This document shows, in pieces, positions 24,647-32,633 of a stretch of 64,000 bases of DNA (positions are counted from its first letter, which is position 1; every line of letters begins with the position of its first letter). Under the pieces are notes generated by a model. It saw nothing but the letters and a program-made list of their open reading frames with translations. It was not told the origin of the DNA and ran no database searches. This DNA comes from Bin80 sp965207565. GTDB taxonomy: Bacteria; Bacteroidota; Rhodothermia; Rhodothermales; Bin80. The stretch is taken from the NCBI GenBank assembly GCA_965207565.1, contig CBDBMQ010000031.1:50538-114537 (forward strand), read 5' to 3'. A program made the position numbers and the translations under genes.

Positions 24647-25594
24647 ATGAACAAAGTTACAGTGATTGGAGCGGGCAATGTCGGGGCTACCGTTGCCGAA
24701 TGCATAGCCCGTAAAGATATGGTCAGAGAAGTAATTTTGATTGATATCAAGGAAGGCTTATCCGAGGGAAAAGCTCTTGACATTGCCGAATCTGCTCCGA
24801 TCCATTTATTTGATACCCAGGTTAAGGGGGTTACCAACGATTACGGTGCTACCGCAGACTCTGATATTTGCGTGATCACCAGTGGTGTACCCCGAAGACC
24901 GGGCATGAGCCGGGACGACCTGTTGGGGATCAATGCCAATATTGTTCGTTCAGTTACGGAGTCATTTGTAGCGAAGAGCCCCAATGCGATCATTATCGTG
25001 ATCTCCAACCCACTTGATGTGATGACCTACGTAGCCCATCAAGCCAGCGGGTTTCCATCCCATCGGGTTTTTGGAATGGCCGGCGTTTTGGATACCGCAC
25101 GGTTCCGGACCTTTCTGTCCATGGAGCTTGGAGCTTCTGTCAAGGATATCCAGGCACTTCTGATGGGCGGACATGGAGATACGATGGTTCCCTTGCCCCG
25201 CTATACTAGCGTAGGTGGGATTCCGATTACCGAGCTGCTCTCCGAAGATCGGATTGAATCTATTGTCGAGCGTACCAAGAGCGGTGGCGGGGAGATCGTA
25301 CAGCTCATGGGGACTTCTGCCTGGTATGCTCCAGGGGCCGCAGCTGCAGAAATGGCTGAAGCAATCGTCAAGGATTCTGGCAGAGTACTCCCCTGCGCCG
25401 TGTGCCCATCAGGTGAATACGGTCTCTCTGATTTATTTATCGGCCTACCCGTCCGCCTTGGTCGCTCCGGAATCGAACAAATCATCACCGTTGATCTGAA
25501 TGAATCAGAGCAGGCTTTGCTGGATGTTTCGGCCGAGCACATCCGCAATAACTTCGAAGCCCTCAGGCGCGTCCTGAATCAATCCGAGGCTTAA
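24647..25594 (+). CDS. mdh: Malate dehydrogenase
   Basis: 315 residues, LDH-like (type 3) NAD-dependent malate dehydrogenase of the TCA cycle, interconverting malate and oxaloacetate in the cytoplasm. Visible: the Rossmann motif VIGAGNVGA, the substrate loop GVPRRPGMSRDDLL with Arg at 83/84 and 89 (Arg rather than Gln at the specificity position indicates malate rather than lactate), NPLDVMTYV, Asp149 and Arg152 in GVLDTARFR, and catalytic His176 in GGHGDTMVPL. Its 3' end overlaps the convergent Smr gene by 32 bases. Confidence 0.96.
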   Translation: MNKVTVIGAGNVGATVAECIARKDMVREVILIDIKEGLSEGKALDIAESAPIHLFDTQVKGVTNDYGATADSDICVITSGVPRRPGMSRDDLLGINANIVRSVTESFVAKSPNAIIIVISNPLDVMTYVAHQASGFPSHRVFGMAGVLDTARFRTFLSMELGASVKDIQALLMGGHGDTMVPLPRYTSVGGIPITELLSEDRIESIVERTKSGGGEIVQLMGTSAWYAPGAAAAEMAEAIVKDSGRVLPCAVCPSGEYGLSDLFIGLPVRLGRSGIEQIITVDLNESEQALLDVSAEHIRNNFEALRRVLNQSEA

Positions 25595-25853
25595 GTTTCA
25601 CCAATGTTGCCCCCCAACTGCTTGAATCTGTAGCAGTCTTCCAAAAATCAACAAACGGAGAGTTCGCCAGCACGGCATGCACGGTTGCTCGTAGAGCCCC
25701 TGTGCCCTTGCCATGAATAATACGTATGTGATAGATGCCCTCGCCGTGACACTCACGGAGATATTCGCGGGTCACATCAGCGGCATCCCGAGGATGGAAC
25801 GTGTGCAGGTCCAGAATCCCATCTATGGGATACTCGGTAATCTCGTCCTTCAT
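25563..25853 (-). CDS. Small Smr-domain protein
   Basis: 96 residues, almost all Smr domain: LDLHTFHPRDA (the LDLHG-like first motif) and IIHGKGTGALRATVHAVL (the HGKGxG motif). Smr domains, first known from the end of MutS2, bind or nick nucleic acids; stand-alone forms are now linked to mRNA cleavage in ribosome rescue. It overlaps the 3' end of mdh by 32 bases in convergent orientation, so its transcript is antisense to the end of mdh. Confidence 0.88.
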   Translation of the reverse strand: MKDEITEYPIDGILDLHTFHPRDAADVTREYLRECHGEGIYHIRIIHGKGTGALRATVHAVLANSPFVDFWKTATDSSSWGATLVKLKPRIDSGRA

Positions 25854-26142
25854 ATGCTTACGTCGTGGTACGTGAATGTATGCCCTCCATTCCAGTAGCT
25901 AGAAGCTCAGAATGATGCATACCACAAAATTGTCCCGCAAGGGGATCAATTGATCTATTCTCGTTACACCATACTCGTTCGATTGCAATTCGGTATCTTT
26001 CATAATACTAAACCGAATTATTTAAATAAGCCCTTCGGGTGAGGAGCTTTTCTTTTGCATGACGGTGCCTCAGCATAAATGGGCATGATCAGGGTCGTGC
26101 ATTGGTGCACCCTACCTTCAAACTGACACGTAAGAAGAGAAT

Positions 26143-26856
26143 TTGCCTAAGAAACCCCGTATAGTACGCAAAAATCACCACAGGCGTTCCTCGGCCATCA
26201 GTCGCTTTGACGTGCTGGATACGATGGTGGATGAGGACCTGATGGAGCTTTTTCAGGCAGGAACTGTGGAGGCCTATAATATCTTGGTGGACCGCTACAG
26301 TGAGCGTCTTATGCATTATTTGTATGGCTTTCTGGGAGACAAAAAACGCTGCGAGGATCTTCTCCAAGAAACATTCCTTCGCGTCCACCGCAACCGCCAT
26401 TCGTATCAGCGTATTGCAAAATTCTCTACCTGGCTCTATACCATCGCAGGAAATCTAGCTCGGAGTGAGTACCGAAAGCAGAAGCGTCGGCATATGTATT
26501 CGATTCAGTCCGTGAGCAGAGACAATGAGGAATACGAGATGCCGCTGCCGGATGAGACCTTTTTACCGGATAAACACGCAGAAAGTGCTCTCCAGGATGA
26601 GTACATCCAAGAAGCACTGGGTTCGCTCCCACCAAATTTTAGGGAGGTGGTGATCCTGCGGGACATTCAGCAACTGGCCTACAGTGAGATCGCACAAATT
26701 ACGGGACTTCCAATGGGTACGGTGAAGAGCCGTATTAATCGCGGGCGCAGCAAGTTACAGGGCATACTCAGAGAAATCTATCCCTTCACGAAGGAACCCG
26801 ATCCCCTCCCCATTGATCTACCTGGCAATGCCGCACAATTAGAAGCAGTCAAATGA
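26143..26856 (+). CDS. ECF-type RNA polymerase sigma factor, copy 1
   Basis: 237 residues if the TTG at 26143 is used. This choice is supported by a purine-rich AAGAAGAG just upstream and by alignment with the neighbouring paralogue (PRIVRKNHHRR against TRIVRKDSRRR). Sigma region 2: DKKRCEDLLQETFLRVHRNRHSY and FSTWLYTIAGNLARSEYRK; region 4: LPPNFREVVILRDIQQLAYSEIAQITGLPMGTVKSR is visible in full. The stop overlaps the DUF971 gene (ATGA). No anti-sigma gene is adjacent, so control is probably transcriptional or by partners elsewhere. Confidence 0.92.
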   Translation: MPKKPRIVRKNHHRRSSAISRFDVLDTMVDEDLMELFQAGTVEAYNILVDRYSERLMHYLYGFLGDKKRCEDLLQETFLRVHRNRHSYQRIAKFSTWLYTIAGNLARSEYRKQKRRHMYSIQSVSRDNEEYEMPLPDETFLPDKHAESALQDEYIQEALGSLPPNFREVVILRDIQQLAYSEIAQITGLPMGTVKSRINRGRSKLQGILREIYPFTKEPDPLPIDLPGNAAQLEAVK

Positions 26857-27182
26857 GTCTCCTTCCTGGTGGATTAACCTGCCAGCGTCTAACCATCGAG
26901 AAAGATGCTCAGACTCTGAAAGTTCAATGGTCTGATGGCCATCATTGCAGCTTCCCACTGGATGGCCTGAGACGTGCATGTCCCTGTGCTGGTTGTCAGG
27001 GACACGAAAAAATGCATGAACTCCCAGATCCCGCGATTTTTCGCCTCCCTGCCTTAATGCGATGGGAAAAGATTAAAGCCGAAATCGCAGGAAGTGTAGG
27101 GGTGCGTCTCATCTGGGATGATGGGCATAACAGTGGCATTTTTACTTGGGCGCGCTTACGCGCTATGTGTCCGTGTGAGTAG
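26853..27182 (+). CDS. DUF971 domain protein
   Basis: 109 residues, almost entirely DUF971, the domain also found at the N-terminus of gamma-butyrobetaine hydroxylases. Blocks: VQWSDGHHCSFPLDGLRRACPCAGCQG (with a CPCAGC cysteine cluster) and VRLIWDDGHNSGIFTWARLRAMCPCE. The Cys/His pattern suggests metal or Fe-S binding; stand-alone proteins are often near Fe-S cluster genes, but the reaction is unknown. Its start overlaps the stop of the sigma gene by four bases, so the two are translationally coupled. Confidence 0.88.
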   Translation: MSLLPGGLTCQRLTIEKDAQTLKVQWSDGHHCSFPLDGLRRACPCAGCQGHEKMHELPDPAIFRLPALMRWEKIKAEIAGSVGVRLIWDDGHNSGIFTWARLRAMCPCE

Positions 27183-27511
27183 CCACCATCCCTCCTATTC
27201 TGCAGAAATCAACTGGTATAAGTCCACAGCAGCTATGCGCTCAAGAGACCTGTCAGGAGTAACCTGAGGCTGGGATACTGTCTTCCTCAATCATATTTCG
27301 TATATTTAAGTCCGCATTGATATTATACTTTTGCGTATTGATCCCCATATAGTAATTATTGGATTTTGTGAAAATTTGAAAAAGATTGGACAAATCGTGT
27401 CACAATGATATGTGGGTTCTGTACGTTAAATGTGTACTGTAACAAGGTGCATCATTAGTACGTAAGGGGCAGCGGGCCTGTCCCTCAGTCTTTAATAAGA
27501 TTTATAGTAAC
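27183..27511. other. 329-bp AT-rich intergenic region
   Basis: No open frame of note on either strand. It probably holds the promoter and leader of the second sigma factor. I see no convincing hairpin terminator after the DUF971 gene. Confidence 0.5.
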
Positions 27512-28198
27512 GTGAAACAAATAACACGCATCGTTCGAAAAGACTCACGGCGGCGTACCGCCCTGAGTCGCTTTGACGCTCTTCAGGACATGTGCGATGA
27601 AGACCTGATGGAACACTTCCAGGCAGGTGTGGTCGAGGCGTACAACATTCTATGGGAGCGCTGGACCGGTCCCTTGGTGAATTTTCTCTATCGGTTCACG
27701 GGTGACAAAAAAGCCTGCGAAGATCTGATTCAGGAAACGTTCCTTCGTGTATACCGGAATCGCCATTCCTACAAGCGTATTGCTAAATTCTCAACTTGGC
27801 TATATACAATTGCAGGCAACTTGGCAAAAACGGAATACCGCAAGCGTAGCCGACGGCGTATGGATTCTATCCAGTCGTTTAACCGTGATGGAGAGGAGTT
27901 CGAGATGCCCCTGCCCGATGAGACCTTTTCGCCAGATAAGCACGCAGAAAGTGCCATCCAGGATTACTACATCCAGATGGGGCTTCTTGCATTGCCGGAT
28001 CATTTTCGCGAGGTAGTTATCCTCCGTGATATCCAGCAGCTTAGCTATGAGGAGATTGCCGTCATCACCGGCCTGCCTATGGGTACGGTGAAGAGCCGGA
28101 TTAATCGAGGACGCACAAAGCTCCAGGAACTCCTGCAAGGCATCTACCCCTTCCTGGACGAAGAGGAAGAAAATGAGCCGCTTCCTGAGTTTGCATAA
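27512..28198 (+). CDS. ECF-type RNA polymerase sigma factor, copy 2
   Basis: 228 residues from a GTG. A close paralogue of the sigma factor at 26143: identical or near-identical in EDLIQETFLRVYRNRHSY, RIAKFSTWLYTIAGNLAK, EMPLPDETFSPDKHAES, FREVVILRDIQQLSYEEI and TGLPMGTVKSRINRGR, and diverged in the middle of region 2 (WERWTGPLVNFLYRFTGD). The DNA has diverged throughout, so the duplication is old. The acidic tail (DEEEENEPLPEFA) differs from the tail of copy 1. No anti-sigma gene is adjacent. The two may respond to related signals with overlapping promoters. Confidence 0.93.
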   Translation: MKQITRIVRKDSRRRTALSRFDALQDMCDEDLMEHFQAGVVEAYNILWERWTGPLVNFLYRFTGDKKACEDLIQETFLRVYRNRHSYKRIAKFSTWLYTIAGNLAKTEYRKRSRRRMDSIQSFNRDGEEFEMPLPDETFSPDKHAESAIQDYYIQMGLLALPDHFREVVILRDIQQLSYEEIAVITGLPMGTVKSRINRGRTKLQELLQGIYPFLDEEEENEPLPEFA

Positions 28199-28219
28199 GC
28201 CGGACATTAAACCAGCTTA

Positions 28220-28321
28220 TTAGCTGCTGAGTTGGATCAGGATCGTGAAGGCAGCAACAATCCCTGCAAGTATGGTGAGCGCAATAATGATGTTCTTGCG
28301 TTGCTTCCGATTCATGTTCAT
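28220..28321 (-). CDS. Possible single-pass membrane small protein (33 aa)
   Basis: ATG at 28321 opens MNMNRKQRKNII, followed by a 17-residue hydrophobic helix (IALTILAGIVAAFTILIQL) and stop. A basic N-terminus before one membrane helix is typical of small membrane proteins. It sits alone between the second sigma factor and the phzF-like gene, on the opposite strand. No strong ribosome site is seen. Confidence 0.4.
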   Translation of the reverse strand: MNMNRKQRKNIIIALTILAGIVAAFTILIQLSS

Positions 28322-28402
28322 GGGGGATTCTATACTGCAATAAAGGCTTTTGCGTACAAATATGCAAATTCCCGATAGCAATATCCACGATACACCTGCT
28401 CT

Positions 28403-29281
28403 ATGGCATCCTTCCCCTTCTTCCAGGTTGATGCATTTACGGATGGACCACTGAGTGGGAATCCCTGTGCGATTGTGATGGATGCGGATTCGCTTACGAG
28501 CGAGCAAATGCAGGCCATAGCACGCGAACAAAATCTCTCAGAAACTGCATTTATTCTGCATTCTGATCAGGCGAATGTGCGTGCCCGCTACTTCACACCG
28601 TCCGAAGAGATTCCGCTTGCTGGTCATCCTACGATTGCGTCGATCCACCTTCTCGTAGAATGCAGGCGTATCTCTCTGACGGGGCCCGTAACCACGATTG
28701 CACTGGAGCTTGAAGCGGGGATTATCTCTGTTGATATTCTGACTGCTTTCGGAAAAGCGAATGAGATTGTAATGACACAGCTGAAACCGCAGTTCCTGTC
28801 TCTGGTACCTCATGATCAGGCTGTATCTGCATTTGGCTTATCAAAAGACAACCTCATTCCTGAAAAACCGATCCAAATCGTCAGTACTGGTACCCCGCAA
28901 TTGATGGTACCGGTACGGGATGTTGATTGTCTCAGGGGAATTCGGGTAGATGCGGCTTTGCTCACCCAACTTCGCCGTGAGTTCGATTTTTTCAGTGCGC
29001 ACCTGTTTGCCATAAACAACGCAGAGACCTTTGCCCGTCATTTTGCCAGCCCACCCGATGTATTCGAGGATCCATTTACTGGAAGTGCAACTGGCGGGAT
29101 GGGAGCATATCTATGGCACTATGACCTTATCAAGGAGCCTGCCTTTATTGCGCGTCAGGGAACCTGGATGCACCGACCGGGCCAAGCCCGCGTGACGATT
29201 CTAGGTCCGCGTACAGATATTACTGGCGTTCAGGTCGCTGGACAGGCGGTAACGGTGATTGCCGGTACACTTAATATTTAA
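28403..29281 (+). CDS. PhzF-family isomerase/epimerase
   Basis: 292 residues, the normal length. The diaminopimelate-epimerase-like fold is shown by FFQVDAFTDGPLSGNPCAIV at the start, the catalytic Glu in EQNLSETAFIL, the YFTPSEEIPLAGHPTIAS block and the second-domain motif EDPFTGSATGGMGAYL. PhzF proper isomerises a phenazine precursor; most family members such as this have no known substrate, and no other phenazine genes are present. It is followed after 12 bases by a PLP enzyme and probably co-transcribed with it. Confidence 0.9.
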   Translation: MASFPFFQVDAFTDGPLSGNPCAIVMDADSLTSEQMQAIAREQNLSETAFILHSDQANVRARYFTPSEEIPLAGHPTIASIHLLVECRRISLTGPVTTIALELEAGIISVDILTAFGKANEIVMTQLKPQFLSLVPHDQAVSAFGLSKDNLIPEKPIQIVSTGTPQLMVPVRDVDCLRGIRVDAALLTQLRREFDFFSAHLFAINNAETFARHFASPPDVFEDPFTGSATGGMGAYLWHYDLIKEPAFIARQGTWMHRPGQARVTILGPRTDITGVQVAGQAVTVIAGTLNI

Positions 29282-29293
29282 TCAAAATCAATA

Positions 29294-30424
29294 ATGACTC
29301 AAGCTATTGATACTCAACTTATTCATGCAGGAGAAGAGCACCGTATTGAGGGAGCAATACGTATGCCGATTTTCCAAACGGCCATGTTTGAACACGACAA
29401 TTCTCCCCTGAGGTACGTCCGCTACAATAACACGCCAAATCAAATCGTACTCAATCGAAAACTTGCGATTTTGGAAGGAGCCGAGGAGGCATTGGTCACC
29501 GGTAGCGGAATGGCTGCAATCAGTGGAGCACTCCTTACCGCACTCAAGCCGGGGGACCACCTCCTTGCACAAGACTCCCTTTATGGAGGCACCCATAAAT
29601 TCGCTCGTACGATACTGGCAGAACTTGGGGTCAGCGTCTCCTTCTTTGATGCGGATGCCCCTGAAACCTGGAGCTCTTTATTGCAGACCAATACTCGTGC
29701 AATCTATGTTGAATCCATCACCAATCCCCTTGTCCATGTTTGTGATTTGGACGAGATCGTTGCGTTTGCCCAGGCAAACAAATTGATCTCCTTGATTGAC
29801 AATACCTTTGCGACACCGTTCAATTACCGGGCGGCAGCTGCAGGATTTGACTTTTCACTCCACAGTGCGACGAAGTACCTCAACGGACATTCCGATGTTG
29901 TAGCTGGTGTCGTCACTGGAAAAGGAGATTGGGTGCGCAGGGCCGGGAAAAATTTGGCGCAACTCGGAGGTTCACTGGACCCTCATGCCTGCTTTTTACT
30001 CCATAGAGGCGTCCAAACCCTCGCCTTGCGAATGAGGCAACATAATGCCACCGCGCATGCTCTAGCGGAATTTCTTGATTCCAAAAGTGAGATTTCACAG
30101 GTCTACTATCCTGGTCTGAGTTCTCACCCACAACATGAGCGGGCTGCCCACTTATTTGAAGGTTTTAGCGGAATGTTAAGCATTGAACTGAAAGGAGGCT
30201 TGGAAGCCACAGAAAAGCTGATGAGTCGCCTCCAGATCCCCGTCTATGCACCAAGCCTTGGAGGTATTGAATCTCTGATGACCCGCCCGGCAATCAGTTC
30301 ACACGCAGGACTGACATCAGAGGAGCGCAAAGCGGCGGGAATTCAGGATTTCCTTTTAAGGATTTCTGTAGGGATCGAGGATTGCCAGGATCTGATTAAT
30401 GATTTCGAGCAAGCTCTAAATTAG
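29294..30424 (+). CDS. Cys/Met-metabolism PLP-dependent enzyme (cystathionine gamma-synthase/lyase type)
   Basis: 376 residues. PLP-binding lysine Lys194 in SLHSATKYLNGHSDVVAG, LIDNTFATPFNYRA with the PLP-contacting Asp, and VTGSGMAAISGALL and YGGTHKFARTIL around the phosphate cup. The family carries out gamma-synthesis or gamma-elimination on cystathionine, O-acyl-homoserine or methionine. From sequence alone I cannot separate cystathionine gamma-lyase, beta-lyase or methionine gamma-lyase. It is coupled with the upstream PhzF-like gene. Confidence 0.9.
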   Translation: MTQAIDTQLIHAGEEHRIEGAIRMPIFQTAMFEHDNSPLRYVRYNNTPNQIVLNRKLAILEGAEEALVTGSGMAAISGALLTALKPGDHLLAQDSLYGGTHKFARTILAELGVSVSFFDADAPETWSSLLQTNTRAIYVESITNPLVHVCDLDEIVAFAQANKLISLIDNTFATPFNYRAAAAGFDFSLHSATKYLNGHSDVVAGVVTGKGDWVRRAGKNLAQLGGSLDPHACFLLHRGVQTLALRMRQHNATAHALAEFLDSKSEISQVYYPGLSSHPQHERAAHLFEGFSGMLSIELKGGLEATEKLMSRLQIPVYAPSLGGIESLMTRPAISSHAGLTSEERKAAGIQDFLLRISVGIEDCQDLINDFEQALN

Positions 30425-30559
30425 CCGGGTATAACGGAAGCGAGGGGCTTTCTCGCATGTGTACGCCACCCATGCTGACCGACCGATAACCCTAGCACCT
30501 GTTAGCGTTTTCACGCTCTAGTGTTATCTGAATTGATAAATCAAAAATCTAATGATGCA

Positions 30560-30838
30560 TCAATTATGAAACCAGCCCGGTGTAGATTCTTCCTCTACAA
30601 CCTGCAGATCCTGAATTGCAAACCATCCCTCATTTTCGACCCCACCACTGTTTGTATATGTGGCAGATCCCCCTTCCAAAGCCTCAATGTCCACCACAAA
30701 TGCCAGATCTTTTTTCATACCGGGAGCAACTTCCACTTTGGAAGCCACATCTGCTACACGACCGATAATCGCTCCGATCATCATTCCGTCGCGCGTGTAC
30801 AGATACACACGAACCTGCTTGCCCATTAAATGATACAT
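30560..30838 (-). CDS. Hypothetical protein (92 aa)
   Basis: Opens MYHLMGKQVRVYLYTRDGMMIGAIIGRV; the second Met (30826) may be the true start. The sequence suggests a small beta-rich, SH3- or Sm-like fold (VRVYLYTRDG, GRVADVASKVEV, AFVVDIEAL, FAIQDLQVVEE). No signal peptide, acidic end. I do not recognise a family. It is 9 bases downstream of a lipoprotein gene on the same strand and is probably expressed with it. Confidence 0.55.
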   Translation of the reverse strand: MYHLMGKQVRVYLYTRDGMMIGAIIGRVADVASKVEVAPGMKKDLAFVVDIEALEGGSATYTNSGGVENEGWFAIQDLQVVEEESTPGWFHN

Positions 30839-30847
30839 CGTCTGACC

Positions 30848-31258
30848 TTATTGGTCTGAACGAGTTGCCATCAGCGGCAAATCCACTCCAAATTGAACGG
30901 CATGCAGTACCCCGCTCAACCCCTCCTCACCGAGCACCAAGGAGACATTCATTGTTCCATATTCAGGGTTGTCAAACGAAAAAGACAGGGTTTGTGTCTC
31001 TTCATCAAACTCGACTGAAACTGCCCTAATAGCTGCCTCAGGATTATCCTCCTGTCCTTCTTCTGCTAACGAAACCTCCAAGCCCGAGTCCCCTTGGACG
31101 ATCATTAGTGTACCCGTGTAAACTCCCTGGGGAGAGTCAACACTGTAATCCCAGTTGCCCGCAACAGGACTGTCCTCCGAGGATAGTCCTCCAATAGAGG
31201 CACATCCGCCGAGCAAAAGAACCGAAAAGAGGGCGAATAATGTACATGTATTTTGCAT
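30848..31258 (-). CDS. Small lipoprotein of unknown function
   Basis: 136 residues with a lipoprotein signal: FALFSVLLLGGCASIGG, where LGGC is the lipobox and Cys19 would carry the lipid. The mature part (AGNWDYSVDSPQGVYTGTLMIVQGDSGLEVSL) is a small beta-rich domain of alternating strands, similar in feel to lipocalin-like or DUF domains that assay folding energy, but not identified. It lies 29 bases after the Gfo/Idh/MocA gene at 31288-32613 and before a 92-residue hypothetical gene. Confidence 0.7.
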   Translation of the reverse strand: MQNTCTLFALFSVLLLGGCASIGGLSSEDSPVAGNWDYSVDSPQGVYTGTLMIVQGDSGLEVSLAEEGQEDNPEAAIRAVSVEFDEETQTLSFSFDNPEYGTMNVSLVLGEEGLSGVLHAVQFGVDLPLMATRSDQ

Positions 31259-31287
31259 AGTTACACACTGTAAGTTAAGGTATTTGT

Positions 31288-32613
31288 TTAAGGTCGAATC
31301 ACCCGAGGCTTGAGAGATGTCAACGATTCAATACGCACGGGCTCCCCTGTTTTTACACTCTCTCTCGCTGCAACTCCAATCAGAACCGACATCGCACCAT
31401 CTCTGGAACCCGCTGCCTGGCGATAAGGATCTGGAGTATCTTCACCTTTGAAGATATGGTCTTGCAACCTTCGATCTCCCCCGCCATGCCCACCACCGCC
31501 ATGCGGGATTTGTATCAATTCGGTCTGTCCGAAATTATCCGTCACACGAAGCTCATCAAAGGATTCCCCTTCCCAAGGCTGACGTTCCTTGATCCATGCT
31601 TCCAGTCTCCCCTCCGTGCCATTAAATGCAATCCGGTACCCTTCATAAGGGGAATAGGTTGTACATGAGTAACTGACATGGACTCCATTTGCATACTGAA
31701 TCTGTGCACTCATCTTGTCATAGATGTCAATCTCTTCACTCCACACGCATCCATCCCGTAGATAGCCGTCATGGTGTTCATGAGCAACATAGAGATTCAT
31801 TGAGCTCTCACTCTCCGTAATATCCCAGTAGTGCCTGCACTTGGAAGCGTGTGGACAACCTCGGCAATTTGTGTGACGAAATTCATTGTTATGCCCATAG
31901 TATTCAAGATCGCCGTACGCAAAAACTTCTTCTGGCTCCGATTCCAGCCACCAGTTTAATAAGTCGAAGTGATGCGTTGCCTTATGTACAAACAGCGTCC
32001 CCCCAAACCGCTCCTTTCCATGCCAACGCCGAAAATAGGACGCCCCATGATATACATCCAGATACCAGTGAAAATCTACCGAGGTAACCTTACCAATCCG
32101 GTTATTCATCAGGAACTCTTTCATCGTCTGACGGTGCGGAGAATACCGATAGTTAAATGTGACCGTTATATTCTTGCGTGTGAGTGCCTGTGCATCAAGA
32201 ATTGCCTGACACTTCTGAGCATCCGTAGTCATTGGCTTTTCCGTAACAACATCACAACCGAGCTCCATTGCCCGAATGATAAACTGGTGATGTGTGGAAT
32301 CCACTGTGGTTACAATCACCGTGTCAGGGCCAGTCACACGGATCATCTCATCAAAATCCGTAAACGTTGGGCAACTGGCTCCCATGTATTGCTTCACATA
32401 CTCTAGCCGTCCGGGATTATGATCACACAAACCAACATATTCAACCTCGTCTGCATAATCACGAATTAGATTCCGCCCCCACATCGTACTCCCACGAATC
32501 CCTGTCCCTACCAAGGCAACCTTTATGCGTTGAGGTTTTTGGGTCTCAGGTCTAACAAACAGTCCAGCTGCCGCGGCGGTACTGCCGGTCCGAATAAAAT
32601 CACGTCGATTCAT
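31288..32613 (-). CDS. Gfo/Idh/MocA-family oxidoreductase with TAT signal, copy 1
   Basis: 441 residues from the ATG at 32613 (an in-frame GTG at 32637 overlaps the upstream stop but would hide the TAT signal). The twin-arginine leader MNRRDFIRTGSTAAAAGLF targets it to the periplasm. Rossmann motif KVALVGTGIRGSTMW, then CDHNPGRL and VTEKPMTTDA, the EKP catalytic-lysine motif of the family. Exported Gfo/Idh/MocA proteins in Bacteroidota are usually sugar or cyclitol dehydrogenases or glycoside-cleaving enzymes with bound NAD(H). It also has a CRGCPHASKCRHYWD cysteine cluster. Substrate unknown. Confidence 0.88.
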   Translation of the reverse strand: MNRRDFIRTGSTAAAAGLFVRPETQKPQRIKVALVGTGIRGSTMWGRNLIRDYADEVEYVGLCDHNPGRLEYVKQYMGASCPTFTDFDEMIRVTGPDTVIVTTVDSTHHQFIIRAMELGCDVVTEKPMTTDAQKCQAILDAQALTRKNITVTFNYRYSPHRQTMKEFLMNNRIGKVTSVDFHWYLDVYHGASYFRRWHGKERFGGTLFVHKATHHFDLLNWWLESEPEEVFAYGDLEYYGHNNEFRHTNCRGCPHASKCRHYWDITESESSMNLYVAHEHHDGYLRDGCVWSEEIDIYDKMSAQIQYANGVHVSYSCTTYSPYEGYRIAFNGTEGRLEAWIKERQPWEGESFDELRVTDNFGQTELIQIPHGGGGHGGGDRRLQDHIFKGEDTPDPYRQAAGSRDGAMSVLIGVAARESVKTGEPVRIESLTSLKPRVIRP

Positions 32614-32633
32614 TTCTTCGCTGGTTGAAAAGA

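Noticed and set aside
30425..30559. Small hairpins GCGAG...CTCGC and AGCG...CGCT as a structured RNA
   Set aside because: Short stems without T-runs or conserved motifs of a known riboswitch; may be chance.
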